Shown in pieces: positions 1 through 10,583 of a stretch of DNA of 64,000 bases. The notes under the pieces are model-generated. The model saw nothing but the letters and a program-made list of their open reading frames with translations. It was not told the origin of the DNA and did not search any database. The stretch spans positions 496,001-560,000 of the forward strand of contig OY725495.1 in the NCBI GenBank assembly GCA_963281255.1, written 5' to 3'. This DNA is from Aphrocallistes beatrix. Its lineage: Eukaryota; Porifera; Hexactinellida; Sceptrulophora; Aphrocallistidae. Both the position numbers and the translations under genes were made by a program. Positions within the stretch are counted from its first letter, which is position 1. Every line of letters begins with the position of its first letter.

Positions 1-129
1 CGAGACTTGAACACGCATAATAAAAGTCCTATAACTGCCATCACGTTTGGACCAAATCACAAAGAGATTGTACTCGGTACTGAAGATGGACATATTGGAC
101 TATGGATTTTACAGCCGAAATCTCACTAG
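1..129 (+). CDS. C-terminal end of a WD40-repeat protein (partial)
   Basis: An open frame enters from the left edge and stops at TAG 127-129, giving 42 residues. It has the shape of a final WD repeat: hydrophobic ITAITF, a turn, IVLGTEDG, then GLWIL. The tail after the repeat is only a few residues, so the propeller closes the protein. The rest of the gene lies outside the window, so the family cannot be named. Repeat type is fairly secure; identity is unknown. Confidence 0.6.
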   Translation, partial: RDLNTHNKSPITAITFGPNHKEIVLGTEDGHIGLWILQPKSH

Positions 130-483
130 CTTCAACCTTTTTCCTTCCTAGTTGAGTTCAGTTTTGGTTGTAAATATATAATTTGTGTGTGAATGGAATG
201 GATGTCTCGACTTGTTCATTGAATCAAGTTGTATATTGCATTTTTACTTAAGATCTCAAAAGTTATTGTGTTTCGTTGTCGCAAATTGCATATATTGATT
301 CAGATAATATAAATCTATTAAATCTATGTCAGCACTTGGTTAATCTTAAAAACGTATGAATCATGGAAACGAAAAAGTACCTACGTATTTGCAAGTTAGT
401 AACATTTTTGACGAAATAAATATTGCCACATTATTCAACTATTAAAATGTATTATAATAACTATATACTTTAAACTTAGATCT
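130..483. other. AT-rich spacer between the WD40 gene and ZNHIT2
   Basis: No coding signal on either strand. It should hold the 3' UTR of the upstream gene and the promoter of ZNHIT2. AATAAA occurs near 415-420, close to the next gene. No repeat seen. Confidence 0.5.
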
Positions 484-1614
484 ATGTCTGATATACGATT
501 TTCTGATGAACCACCACCTCTAATAAATTCAGGTGCGAATATATTGTGTGTACTGTGCACTAGGCTGGAAGCGCAGTACACTTGTCCCAAGTGCAGCGTT
601 CCTTACTGTAGCCTGCAGTGTTACCGTTGTCCCAAGCACTCTGAATGCAGCGAGAAGTTCTATCAACAAAACGTGCGAGATGAGCTCTCCTCGCGGAAAG
701 TGACACCAGAAGAACAGGAAGCAATGTTGCATCTCCTCTCTGAAGAGTTGGATTACGGGAAGGAATCAGATGACCTGTATTCACGTATGGAAGGGTTAGA
801 TTTAGATACAGAATCAGATGAAGTGTGGTCACGATTGACAGAAAAGGAGAGAGAGGAATTTAAAAATACGATGGGACGTTTTGTTCCAGCTTATAAAGCA
901 TGGTGGAATGATTTTGAGTTGATAAAAGTTGAATCGGATAATTGTGAGATTAAATACCCAATGTTACATCACAATATACAATATTTGAGGGATATTTTTA
1001 AAGGAAAACCGAGTGATTCTTTGAAATTCGACGTGATTAATGTGCTCTACGCTTATGTTAGTGTTCATCGTATGTATAATGGAGACTTCGATAATGTTGA
1101 AGAGCAAGTAGCACAAAGTTTAGTTGAGATATCATTAGTACTGAAAGATGGTAAATTCTCTGATCTTTCTGAGTGCCTTGACCATCCTGCAATGACAATA
1201 TTCCAAATACCAGACTTGGAATGGAAACTGGAATTCGTGTACAGTTTTTATCGTGAAGTAATAAAATTGATATCACATCAAAATCTACACTCAGTGACCC
1301 CTTATGTGCTGTATTGTCTTTCAGACTTGTATAATGTTTTTGAAAAGTCTTTGAAAATGAAAAAAAAGTCAGAAGAAGGTAAAAAACTTAAGAGGAGCTG
1401 CTCATTAGCTCAGAAAAAGTTGTATTTCTTCCTGTGTTGGGCACGTGAGTACCAATATCTCCTTCAAGAGCTCTGTAATTGCATAGAGTTGGAATGCCAA
1501 GCTAAACTTATTCTCTGTCAGAATTTCAATGTTGGCAATCAACCCGCTTCTTCCACTGTTAATATGTCAGGGCGAAAAACAAGCAATCAAAATTGTGTGC
1601 AGGAAATGGATTAG
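484..1614 (+). CDS. ZNHIT2: Zinc finger HIT domain-containing protein 2
   Basis: Intronless 376-residue protein. Residues about 22-56 form a treble-clef HIT zinc finger (CVLC, CPKC, CSLQC, CPKHSEC). The remainder is a long alpha-helical region typical of ZNHIT2 (human about 400 residues). In other animals ZNHIT2 works with the RUVBL1/2-R2TP chaperone machinery in assembling U5 snRNP and related complexes; that role is inferred from the family. The ATG follows an AT-rich leader and no in-frame upstream start is apparent. A poly(A) signal AATAAA lies at 1644-1649, 30 bp after the stop. The C-terminal 40 residues are low-complexity and polar. Family call is strong from the HIT finger plus the downstream helical domain. 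Confidence 0.85.
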   Translation: MSDIRFSDEPPPLINSGANILCVLCTRLEAQYTCPKCSVPYCSLQCYRCPKHSECSEKFYQQNVRDELSSRKVTPEEQEAMLHLLSEELDYGKESDDLYSRMEGLDLDTESDEVWSRLTEKEREEFKNTMGRFVPAYKAWWNDFELIKVESDNCEIKYPMLHHNIQYLRDIFKGKPSDSLKFDVINVLYAYVSVHRMYNGDFDNVEEQVAQSLVEISLVLKDGKFSDLSECLDHPAMTIFQIPDLEWKLEFVYSFYREVIKLISHQNLHSVTPYVLYCLSDLYNVFEKSLKMKKKSEEGKKLKRSCSLAQKKLYFFLCWAREYQYLLQELCNCIELECQAKLILCQNFNVGNQPASSTVNMSGRKTSNQNCVQEMD

Positions 1615-2098
1615 TTGGATTTTTGCATTGTAATGTCTTGAATAATAAACAATGATTTGAGCTGATTTTATAATTATATAGTTATGCTATAATTAAGGTT
1701 TTCCCTGGGATCCAGGTAATACCTACAGGTTCATATTTATTCGATTTTGTATTATTGAGTTTGGGGTATAAAATTTCTTAGCAATTTCATACGGCATTAA
1801 ATTATTGATCAGTCTCGACTAGCGAGGTTCGGATTAGCAAGGTTGACTGATTTATAACATCTTCCTACATGTTCATTGGAGACAGTTGTGCTATCCTTTG
1901 ATATGATTATTTATGTGACTTTCGATTACCACATTGAACTATACTACTAATGTAATTTGTAATCTCTAAATAAATTTTTTAGTGTAGATGTGAAACTTTT
2001 ACTTTTTATAGATATCCTAAATCGCCTGAATTAATGTTTATTAACAATCATTGGAGTTGTTTTTTATATAAAATAGCAATTATTGGATATATACCCTG
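1615..2098. other. Spacer with a short pogo-like repeat fragment
   Basis: Holds the ZNHIT2 3' UTR and FAM76 promoter. Around 1808-1852 the words GACTAGCGAGG and TTCGGATTAGCAAGG resemble the terminal repeats of the TA-flanked element at 50293-50545 (CCTCGCTAA-TCCGAACA in inverse), so this looks like a degraded fragment of the same family. Otherwise nothing is seen. Confidence 0.35.
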
Positions 2099-3105
2099 AT
2101 GATTAAAAGCGAGGATGAAATTATCCACCAAACACTATTCGCGTGTACCAAGTGCGGCGCTAGACACAAGTTCGTAGATCTCACACCAGAAGAGCAGCTC
2201 TGTAAAGACTGCCGTCGTAAATACCCGATAAGAAACTGCTGCTACTGCCAAATGGAGTTCTACTGGATGGGAGCGTCGCAATCGAGTGCAGTGTGTAAAC
2301 GGTGTAAGCGGGACCACCATGTGCATGGGAAACCCATTACATGTACTTACTGTAAAGTTAAGGCCGCATTCTCTGGAGAAAAATGTTTCAGGTAGCATCG
2401 TATATTTAATACAAATCTTTTGTTACCATGAAAAGGTTTATTTTGCTATGTTTTAGGTGTCAGTACTTCGAGGATAAGTATGGTACCCCAGTGGAATGCA
2501 ACATGTGTATGACGAATTGTGCTTTTGTCAAGTCCGAAGAGTCGAGAAAAAAAGTCCAAGGCAAAACTCTATGTTATTTGTGTACTCTGAAATTAAAAAA
2601 GGCGCTTTATCGCGAGAAGAAAAAGAGACCAGCCGAAAATGGCAACGATTCATCAGATAGTAGGAAGAAAGTTGCAGGCGACCCATTGAATAGCGATATT
2701 TTCCAAGATGTCGAGGTGAAAAATGAAGTGAAAGATGAATTCACACAGGACAGTGACTCGCTACTGCCTGGTTTTGGAGATTTGCCAGCCTCCCACGACC
2801 AGCAGATTGTTATTGAGAGGCTGCAATCAGAGCACATGTTCAGGATTGAAGAGCTGAAAGATGAAATCGCCTCTTTGAAACGACAACTTTCTCAAAAAGA
2901 TCAGGCGTTACGTGAGAAGGAGAAAAAAATACACGGTCAAAAAGCTGAGATTTGGGAACAAGAGAAAGCCTTTAAGCAGAAACTTCTGAATTCTAAAGCC
3001 ATTTTAACTGAGAAAACGCAAGAATTCCAAGAAACGATTACTGACCTGAAAAAGCAATTGGCTAAGGCTTCAAAACACAGTACTGTACCACAATGCAAAC
3101 AATGA
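2099..3105 (+). CDS. FAM76B: FAM76 family protein
   Basis: Two coding exons, 2099-2391 and 2457-3105, joined by a 65-bp GT-AG intron that restores the Arg-Cys codons; product 313 residues (human FAM76B 339). The first 130 residues are built of repeated CxxC pairs (FACTKC, CKDC, CCYC, CKRC, CTYC, CNMC, CYLC) in the FAM76 order. The C-terminal 100 residues (from about 200) are a charged coiled coil, also typical. Vertebrate FAM76B localises to nuclear speckles; biochemical function is poorly defined. Whether this single gene corresponds to FAM76A or B cannot be told; the symbol is by nearest resemblance. Start is the first ATG in frame with the cysteine repeats. Confidence 0.85.
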
Positions 3106-3665
3106 TTCATTTGTCAAATCAGTTTATCATTCAAATGCTAGTCCCTCTGTGAGGCTTGGAGATAGTGTAATGTACTGTATAGACTGGATGATTTTATCTC
3201 TTTCTACGCTACTACACCACTATATTTATTTACCTTTCAATTACTACTTTTTTTTTATTCACAAAATCAACTTGAATCATTTTTCTTGCTAAATTTCCTT
3301 GTCCTTTAGTCAATATTCAAATCTATTCCATCTTTCCTAGCATATTTACACAATTATTATATATAATGGAATTGTTAATACTTGTTCTTTATTATTTGTA
3401 TCATATCAGTAGTTTAGTATGTGTTTATGTGAGGTAAATGTTCTTGGAAATTTAGAATATATTTCCATTTGTGAATGTTCTACGTATTTCAATCTAGACC
3501 TAATTCACACATCAATTCTAATACGATAAAAATACAATTCAAGGAAAAGTCTTATGTAATGAGTTGACTCTGACTAAACACATTACTGCTGGGTTAACAA
3601 TTCACACAAGGAATCAAATAAATAATCAAGTTTCTAGCAAAACTACCTACCACACATTATCTTGG
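3106..3665. other. Convergent 3' spacer
   Basis: Lies between the convergent FAM76 (+) and flavin monooxygenase (-) stop codons, so it is both 3' UTRs. AT-rich, with AATAAA on the plus strand near 3617-3626. No coding signal. Confidence 0.5.
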
Positions 3666-5423
3666 TTAGCTTTCAAACACGCTGTAAATTCCATTTGCGA
3701 ACTTCATTCGGATCGCTCTAGTCTTGCGATCGAATAACCAATATTTCGGTAATACCCACACTGCGTTCATTTCAGCGAGAAACTTAGACTGCCTGATTCC
3801 GACGAATTTTGGGGATGTTTGAAAATAATATTTCATTTTTCCGAGCATCTTGAGCATCAGATCAAATTTGAAAAATCTTAGAAATAGTATCAAAACGTAT
3901 TGAGGAATTCCTAAGCTCCCTTTCATGTGATATTTCAATGTCTGAAGAGATTTTTTCCTTTCTTCGAGGTTATTCAGCCGATATGTAGCTCCGTTGTACG
4001 GAGCAAACATTGCTATATACCACTCTCTGAAACCAGAATTCCACAGCTGCCAAAAGTTCGGATAAATTCCCAATAATCTAGCTACATCATCCAAGTATTC
4101 ATAACCTTCTACTACGTTCTGTTTTCGCATATCTTCTGTTTGGACAAACTTGATATACATCGATTTTTGCATCTTTATATCGTCATTTATCTTCTCTCTA
4201 TCACCTATGTCCACTTTTCCAGAAATATGCATGGTTACAAGTCGCGATTGCATCTCCACCAGTTGGGAAATGGATCCAACTACTGGGCGAATGAATCCGA
4301 CAAAAGATAGACTTGTGTCTTCAGGGTGAATCGTGTGCTTATACATATCCCTAATATTTGAAAATCTGTATTTTTCTTGCATGAAAGGGAGATGAGCATT
4401 GTAACCCGTGCAGATAATCACCAAATCAGCCTCGCATGAAGTATTATCATCAAAATGTATCACTTTACCTTTGCACTCTGTTATGGAGGATTTCGGTAGA
4501 ACTCGTTCATAATCGATGAGGTCAAGTACATGTCCATTTTTGTTGATCGCAGAATGCATGAAATCGTACGTATTCCTAAATTCCTTCATTCCATGGCCTT
4601 GATAGGCGAGCAATGATCCATTGGACGACCAATTGCATATCCAGGAGAGTCCAGGTTTAGCTTTGTAGTATGGCGCTATGATATTCAAAACACGTGATGA
4701 TGCCTTATCCAACACCTGCGGGTTTCTGTTTGGTAGAAGTTTGGAGTACTTTCTGAAGAAATGTTGTCCTTTAGGGATAGCCCAGTAGACTTGCTTCACA
4801 TTGGGTTCCCACTCTTCGAGGATGTCTGCTGCCGTCTCTCCACCACCAATTATCACAACTGTTTTATTTCTGAACTCCTCTTTGAACCGTTTTAATTGTC
4901 CCCCATACACGATTGTACCAGAGTATTCATTTAAAGCTTTTTTCTCGATATCTCTATTGAATTCCCCGACTGCCCCACTACACACACTAACATTCAGTGC
5001 AGTATATATGCCCTTGTTTGTTTGCACTCTCCAGTACCCTTGACTCTTTTCTACTTTTTCTACACAAACATTGAAGTGTATTCTCTCCCAGAGATTGAAG
5101 TGAGTTGCATAGAGCTTGAGATAATGCAACAGGGCTGTATGATGTGGGAAGTTTCCCATTTGTGGTGGCATTGGGAAGTCTGACATCTCCGTTAGAGAGG
5201 GACTGGATGTTGTACTAGTCGTTTCCTGGACAGTTACAACATTTTCATCAGCAGTATAGTTCCATACACCTCCCAAATCACTTCGTTTCTCAAATACGAT
5301 CGGTTGCAAGCCTTCTTCCAATACGTATTTGCACATTTGCAATCCTGACCACCCTCCGCCTATAATCAATACATCAAACATTTTTATTTGAGAAGACTTG
5401 ACTTTGGTTGATTTTTTGACCAA
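3666..5423 (-). CDS. Flavin-containing monooxygenase-like protein
   Basis: Intronless, 585 residues. The FAD fingerprint is DVLIIGGGWSGL near residue 17, followed by EKRSDLGGVWNY; a second dinucleotide fingerprint VVIIGGGETAAD (about residue 190) would bind NADPH; DLVIICTGY (about 335) is the FATGY-like motif of FMO/BVMO enzymes. These oxygenate soft nucleophiles (N, S) or ketones with NADPH and O2. The FMO identity motif (FxGxxxHxxx) before the NADPH site is altered: the His position reads Tyr (SGTIVYGGQ). The C-terminal 110 residues are hydrophobic/basic as in membrane-bound FMOs. Met15 (start at 5381) directly precedes the FAD strand and may be the true start; the first 14 residues are Lys-rich. 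Family secure, substrate unknown. Confidence 0.8.
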   Translation of the reverse strand: MVKKSTKVKSSQIKMFDVLIIGGGWSGLQMCKYVLEEGLQPIVFEKRSDLGGVWNYTADENVVTVQETTSTTSSPSLTEMSDFPMPPQMGNFPHHTALLHYLKLYATHFNLWERIHFNVCVEKVEKSQGYWRVQTNKGIYTALNVSVCSGAVGEFNRDIEKKALNEYSGTIVYGGQLKRFKEEFRNKTVVIIGGGETAADILEEWEPNVKQVYWAIPKGQHFFRKYSKLLPNRNPQVLDKASSRVLNIIAPYYKAKPGLSWICNWSSNGSLLAYQGHGMKEFRNTYDFMHSAINKNGHVLDLIDYERVLPKSSITECKGKVIHFDDNTSCEADLVIICTGYNAHLPFMQEKYRFSNIRDMYKHTIHPEDTSLSFVGFIRPVVGSISQLVEMQSRLVTMHISGKVDIGDREKINDDIKMQKSMYIKFVQTEDMRKQNVVEGYEYLDDVARLLGIYPNFWQLWNSGFREWYIAMFAPYNGATYRLNNLEERKKSLQTLKYHMKGSLGIPQYVLILFLRFFKFDLMLKMLGKMKYYFQTSPKFVGIRQSKFLAEMNAVWVLPKYWLFDRKTRAIRMKFANGIYSVFES

Positions 5424-6109
5424 CGATTATCAATATATTGCACGATGCTAATTTATAATGAAGAAATTTGTAGGTCACAAAATCTAAAATTGAAAGGCAA
5501 AAGAAAATAAAGAAAACAATATTTAAACGAACATTTTCAGGAGGTAACAATTAGGTACTTCAGGTTGCTAATAGTGAATTCTGATTGATGTACATATAAT
5601 TATATCGTAACGGGATTAAATTTATACTGTACTTACACTATTAAGTGTAGGTAAAAAATAACTAGATATCGATCATCAATGTTCTTAGAAAGTACTGAAA
5701 CCCCAAAATGGGACTTTTAAAACCTAATTGATGACCAAAAAGTCATTGAATAAATCAAACGAATTATTACCGGCCGTATACGGTTAAGGTCTGATAGCAA
5801 TTTAAGATAGTTGTCAAAAATCTGAATAGGTTACTGGGATCTAAGTATTTTTAATACCTGATTGATATTACCCCTAGAATTTTGCAATATACTTATATAC
5901 GTAGTTTTATCGACATGTGTTAGAAGTTTTTGACAAGCGAATGTCACTAATAAAATGTTCAGTCCCATTTTGCTATGTTTCAATATGATCCGTTGTACTT
6001 TTTCTTTCTGGAGCAGAGCTGATCCAAGTCACGAAGGAATTCCGACTTGAGCCTTTTAAGAAAAGTATTGTAATATATACTATTGTTTGGATCACTTCAA
6101 CATATTATT

Positions 6110-6387
6110 GACAAGGTTAGTACCTGTACTGATAATATGTACAGCTCCCAGTTGATTGAGAATTATTAATAGTTGATGAACAATTAATTATTTAATAACT
6201 CCAATTATACATTACAACACAATTATCTAACGTTAATTAACTATTTTATTATAATATCGATAAGTTTAGTACCTGTACTGATAATATGTACAGCTCCCAG
6301 TTGAGATTGAGAATTATGAATAGTTGATGAACAACTAATTATTTAATAACTCCAATTATGCATTACAACACAATTATCTAACGTTAA
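6110..6387. repeat. Two tandem copies of a ~125-bp repeat
   Basis: Copy 1 spans about 6113-6236 and copy 2 about 6263-6387. Both contain TAGTACCTGTACTGATAATA, GTACAGCTCCCAGTTGA, AGTTGATGAACAA, ATTATTTAATAACTCCAATTA and CACAATTATCTAACGTTAA in the same order, with only a few substitutions and a 2-bp insertion. The spacer is about 26 bp. A recent local duplication. Confidence 0.85.
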
Positions 6388-7292
6388 CTATATTATTATT
6401 ATTATTATACCATTGTGTAGACTCTAGAGTCAGCAGACTAAAAGGAATCTTTGATTCTTTATGCATTGATAATAATAATATAGCCACTTATTCCATTTCT
6501 GAAGGCCACTATATTATAGTATATAGTCAGCAAACTAAAATGTAATATTATGGAAAATGAACGTTATTCGAAGATTATATTATATTTTTACTGAGAATTT
6601 CCGAATAGCCACTTGTTTAGTTTTAAAAAACTAAAACACCATCAATCCCATTTACGCAGCGGTTATTTTACCACATATAGCTGCGTAAAATCCTTTAAGG
6701 ATTCTAGCTACTCGATGTTTCTCCATTGCCAACCTTAGTACGAGTACATTCCACTCTGCCATGCTTTTAAATTGAGCTTTATATTTGTATGACGTGAATC
6801 CACAATGTATATAATATCATTGTTATACATTTTAATACTGAATCCTTAATTCAATTTTCAGGTGAGTAGGTCATCCCTTACAACTTGTTGATCTGATGTA
6901 CTGGATTGAATTCATTGAGCCAATTCAACTTATAAATCTTACAATTACACGCTGTTATGGCGGCTGTATTGTGCTTGTTACAAAATATAAGCATTGGTAC
7001 ACACTGTGACTTGGAAATGAATAGTCCACATCATTTGACGCCTCATATGATCCATCATGAGCCAATTCAATTCTCCTACTGAATAATATAACCTATTTGC
7101 GTTGTATTGAAATCAGTTTAGTACGAACCTAATTGGTTAGGCTAATATGCCACTATATATATTGACGTAACAGTTTTTCCTCATTATTATTTTGTTTAAA
7201 TAATAATTGACAATTTTACTCAAATTCTCCAGGTATTAAGAATTTCTTTTCATTTTAATTGTTGTATTACCTCTCATTAAATATGCCGTAAT

Positions 7293-8041
7293 TAGGGTTT
7301 TTAATCCCGGGATTCCCGATCCCGGGATCCCGGGATCCCGGATTGTTTTAGTCCGGGATTGAATCCCGGGATTCATTTTTCAATCCCGGGATACTGATGA
7401 TTAATGCAGTTTATATATCACACATGTCTATGTCTATTGGTTTGTAATACAGGGTTTCCCATAATTGGATGAAATAGTGATTCAATATATATAACACTTT
7501 GATTAATATACTATACAAAGTTGTGATACTAATAATATGGTCAAATTGAACTTGCAAGGACCTTTCTGATGTATTATAAAAGTGTTTGTATGTGACTCTT
7601 ACACTACAAATTTACAAATATCTATATGATGGCTGAGAAAAACGTGTATCAAAATTTTGCAGGTTCACCCATTTGGAAATATTTCAAGCGTTCCCTATGT
7701 GGGAAATTAGCTGTGTAATTCATGTAGTAAACAGCTTTAGTGCGAAGGTGGATCCACCAAAGGATTGCACATTCATTTAAGAACGATCCACAAAATCGAC
7801 CTATCTAAACGCACTGATACGAAAGAAACAAGCGCGGAAGTCTCTAACTCTCAAATGCCCATCTCAAATGCTAATAGGAAACTAGATCTTTACATGAACG
7901 AAATAGTCACGTTATATTAAACTATATACAAATACTAGCATACCAATTCTTGAAAATTACTAATCCCGGGATCCCGGGATTCAGAATTTGTCAATCCCGA
8001 AATCCCGGGATTGGAATTTTAGACCGGGATTAAAAACCCTA
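7293..8041. mobile_element. Non-autonomous hAT-type transposon with relic BED zinc finger
   Basis: 749 bp bounded by inverted TIRs TAGGGTTTTTAATCCCGG (left, from 7293) and its complement (right, ending 8041), flanked by identical 8-bp direct repeats GCCGTAAT (7285-7292 and 8042-8049). An 8-bp duplication is the hAT hallmark. Subterminal DNA at both ends is packed with CCCGGGAT/ATCCCGGG palindromes. Inside, 7667-7920 encodes a BED-type finger in two frames broken by a frameshift and a stop: SPIWKYF, then CNSCSKQL, then GGSTKGLHIHLRTIHK. So the element descends from a BED-finger transposase but cannot make one. Confidence 0.9.
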
Positions 8042-10297
8042 GCCGTAATACATATTGTACCTGTAAATTTTATTTTTATTTAAGAGTACATAGTAATTTG
8101 TACCATAACTATTCGATGTAGTTTGTATCAGTTCAGTTTACTCAAGTGCCTTGTAAATATTCCTCATCCTTGGTTATTGCTTAAGTAAACAGTTAGTGTC
8201 CTGCTTGAATGCGATGGCTATTTACAAATTTGAAGGGGATATAAAATCTGATTGGTTAAAATACAATTTAACCTCTTTTTACGGGTACAAAGGAGCTAAA
8301 ACGAGTGGGCTTATTTTGTAAAAAAGGAAGAGATATGGTCTGATTATGGGTTAATTAATATTTTTAGGCATCTTTAGTTATTAGGCAATCCCTGAAGTCA
8401 TTCCATCTACTGTAAGTTCGTGTAGTTTAACACAAGTGCGGTTTCAAGAACAGCATTACTCCATACCAAATATTTCGAATTTTTCTTTTTAACCTTTAAT
8501 TAATTATAAAAATTTACCAAAATATGTTCTACCATTGTGTTAACCATCTGCTGATCCTTTTTCTTTTGGGCATGATATTATTACGTTAGCTATCATCAGT
8601 TCTTAGAAGAATCTAATCTGCAACAATAGCAGACCTAAATTCTGATTCAACATTATTTGCCTGAAAATGTGTTTTCTTTCTTACTTTTCTGATTAGTCAT
8701 AGACGGTTAGTAATTATTCATATTTGCCTGAAATAAAGACTGCATCATACATCAACTTTAAAATTTCTTGATTAAAATTTAACAGGTGAGATTTAGCCGA
8801 AACTGGCGTATACTTTCTATTAAAGTAGTACTAATCATCTTTTTCTGTAAAATGTTGATCCCTTTTTTTAATTAAGAATTTTGGTTTTATTGTGCTTTAT
8901 TGTGCTTGTATCTTATAATAATTTGAATTTGTAACATATTTCATAATAGTTGAACATTTTTTATTATTTTTCGGTAAATATATGTATCTGTTTTGATAGA
9001 TTAATCCAGAGAATTTATTAAGAGAATGTAGTCGCTTCAACTGCCTAGGTTGACCGGTAGCAAACCCCCAGGGCGTCCTGTCTTACCTGTCTTCCCCTTC
9101 CTGTCTCCTGTCTCCCCCGTCTACTCTCGCTCGCGTTTCTAGAATGTAATAAGTGTGGAGTGCGCTACACATCTTGCTGGGGGTCTCACACACAACATCC
9201 TCCCCTACGAACTGCCTTCGTGCACCCACCTATCAGCAGAAGATGACTTGCAATGTAAAATTTCGTCTCAGAGCCGTTTTGAGTTAAAATTAATAGTAAA
9301 ATTTAAGTAATAGCACTTAATTCCCGTCTAACTTATTCACATGCCATAGTTTATATAGACTGGGTATACTCCCGAAATATATATGATATGTTAATGCTAG
9401 TATTTTATCAGACGTTACCATTCGTTAAAAGATACCACATTCATATGTTTGTTACTTTTTATCAATTGCCTACGCGTGTTTGAAATTCTTTAGATCATCT
9501 GGTGTAAATATCTGAAATTGTTTGTATGTGTTTGTGCACGCAGAATACAATGTTGAAAGAACCTTGCTTATTCAGCAATTTATTTAGTATAATTGCAGCA
9601 ATCGATCCGTAAGTGTTTTCCTAGAATACATTGCATTCTGCCATTAAGAACTTAATGGTATAATTAGCGATCGTTTGTTACTGCTTTTAAAACAATTCAC
9701 AGTAGAATTTGGTGATTCGCTCTAATCGCACTTGAATGTTAAATTATAGGAAAATTTTGCTCTAATAATTCGCAGAAGATCGACTTAAAATGTGCGACAT
9801 CGGGATTATATGATATATTTTTGAGTTAAAATTGAGCTCAAAAATGTTGTCTCAGACTACTGCTCAGCATAATGTTACCAATGTTGTGATTTGTTGGTAA
9901 TTTTTGTACACAGTTTGATTCGTTGTTCAAATACGTACTCTTGAAATCTCTCAAATGACATACTTCAAATTTGTATGGGCTGTGTAATACCATACAATTG
10001 CTCTGTTGTCTCCTCACCATGACTATATCACCAAACTAGGTGAGACTGTAGCAACAATACAATTAAAAGTCGCACTTTGTTGGTGTTTGGCGACTATTCG
10101 ATATCCGTCTATGTCACATGGGCCTATTTAAATGGCTTTGAAACAGTCCATTGTGTTCATTGCTTTTGACTGGCCTTGCTGCACCAGACATAATAAATAA
10201 TTAGCATGATATTATATGTATGTGACGGTTTCTATCACCATTCTACGAAGTACAATGTCTAAGTCTATATAATAGCACTTTGAACACGTACTGCAAG

Positions 10298-10305
10298 TAT
10301 ATAAG
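10298..10305 (+). promoter_or_regulatory. TATA box of the T-box gene
   Basis: TATATAAG at 10298-10305 within a GC-richer flank. A start about 30 bp downstream (near 10328) would give a 5' UTR exon ending at the donor CCAAG|gtaaat (10450), a 126-bp intron, and an acceptor TTTGACAG ending 10576, seven bases before the ATG at 10584. Promoter and UTR splice sites agree, but no transcript evidence is available. Confidence 0.5.
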
Positions 10306-10583
10306 CCCTGCTGGTGAAAGTCTTAAATATTGTGATAAAACCTCAACTTGATACAACTTTCAATTTTACAAAGACACGCGTACATATCACACACACAAAT
10401 ATATAAATAGTTGTTTCTTTTCTCTCAAAATAATATTAATTCAAACCAAGGTAAATAACATACATTTAATAAATATAATTGTATCACGCATCATTGCAAA
10501 TAATCACATATCACACCTTCATATATCATTTAGTTCTATATTCATTGCATTGAGTACTTCTTTTCTAATTTGACAGGAGTCAA

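Larger units (their letters stand above)
5424..10297. other. Gene-poor region upstream of the T-box gene
   Basis: About 4.9 kb without a convincing coding exon, by far the longest such stretch here. It contains a tandem duplication (6110-6387), a hAT-type element (7293-8041), a 10-bp-arm hairpin near 6651-6692 (TTTACGCAGC/GCTGCGTAAA), and a locally GC-rich, pyrimidine-strand-biased segment at about 9045-9235 with repeated CCTGTC. As it ends at the TATA box of a developmental regulator, it is a plausible cis-regulatory region. That is inference. Confidence 0.4.
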
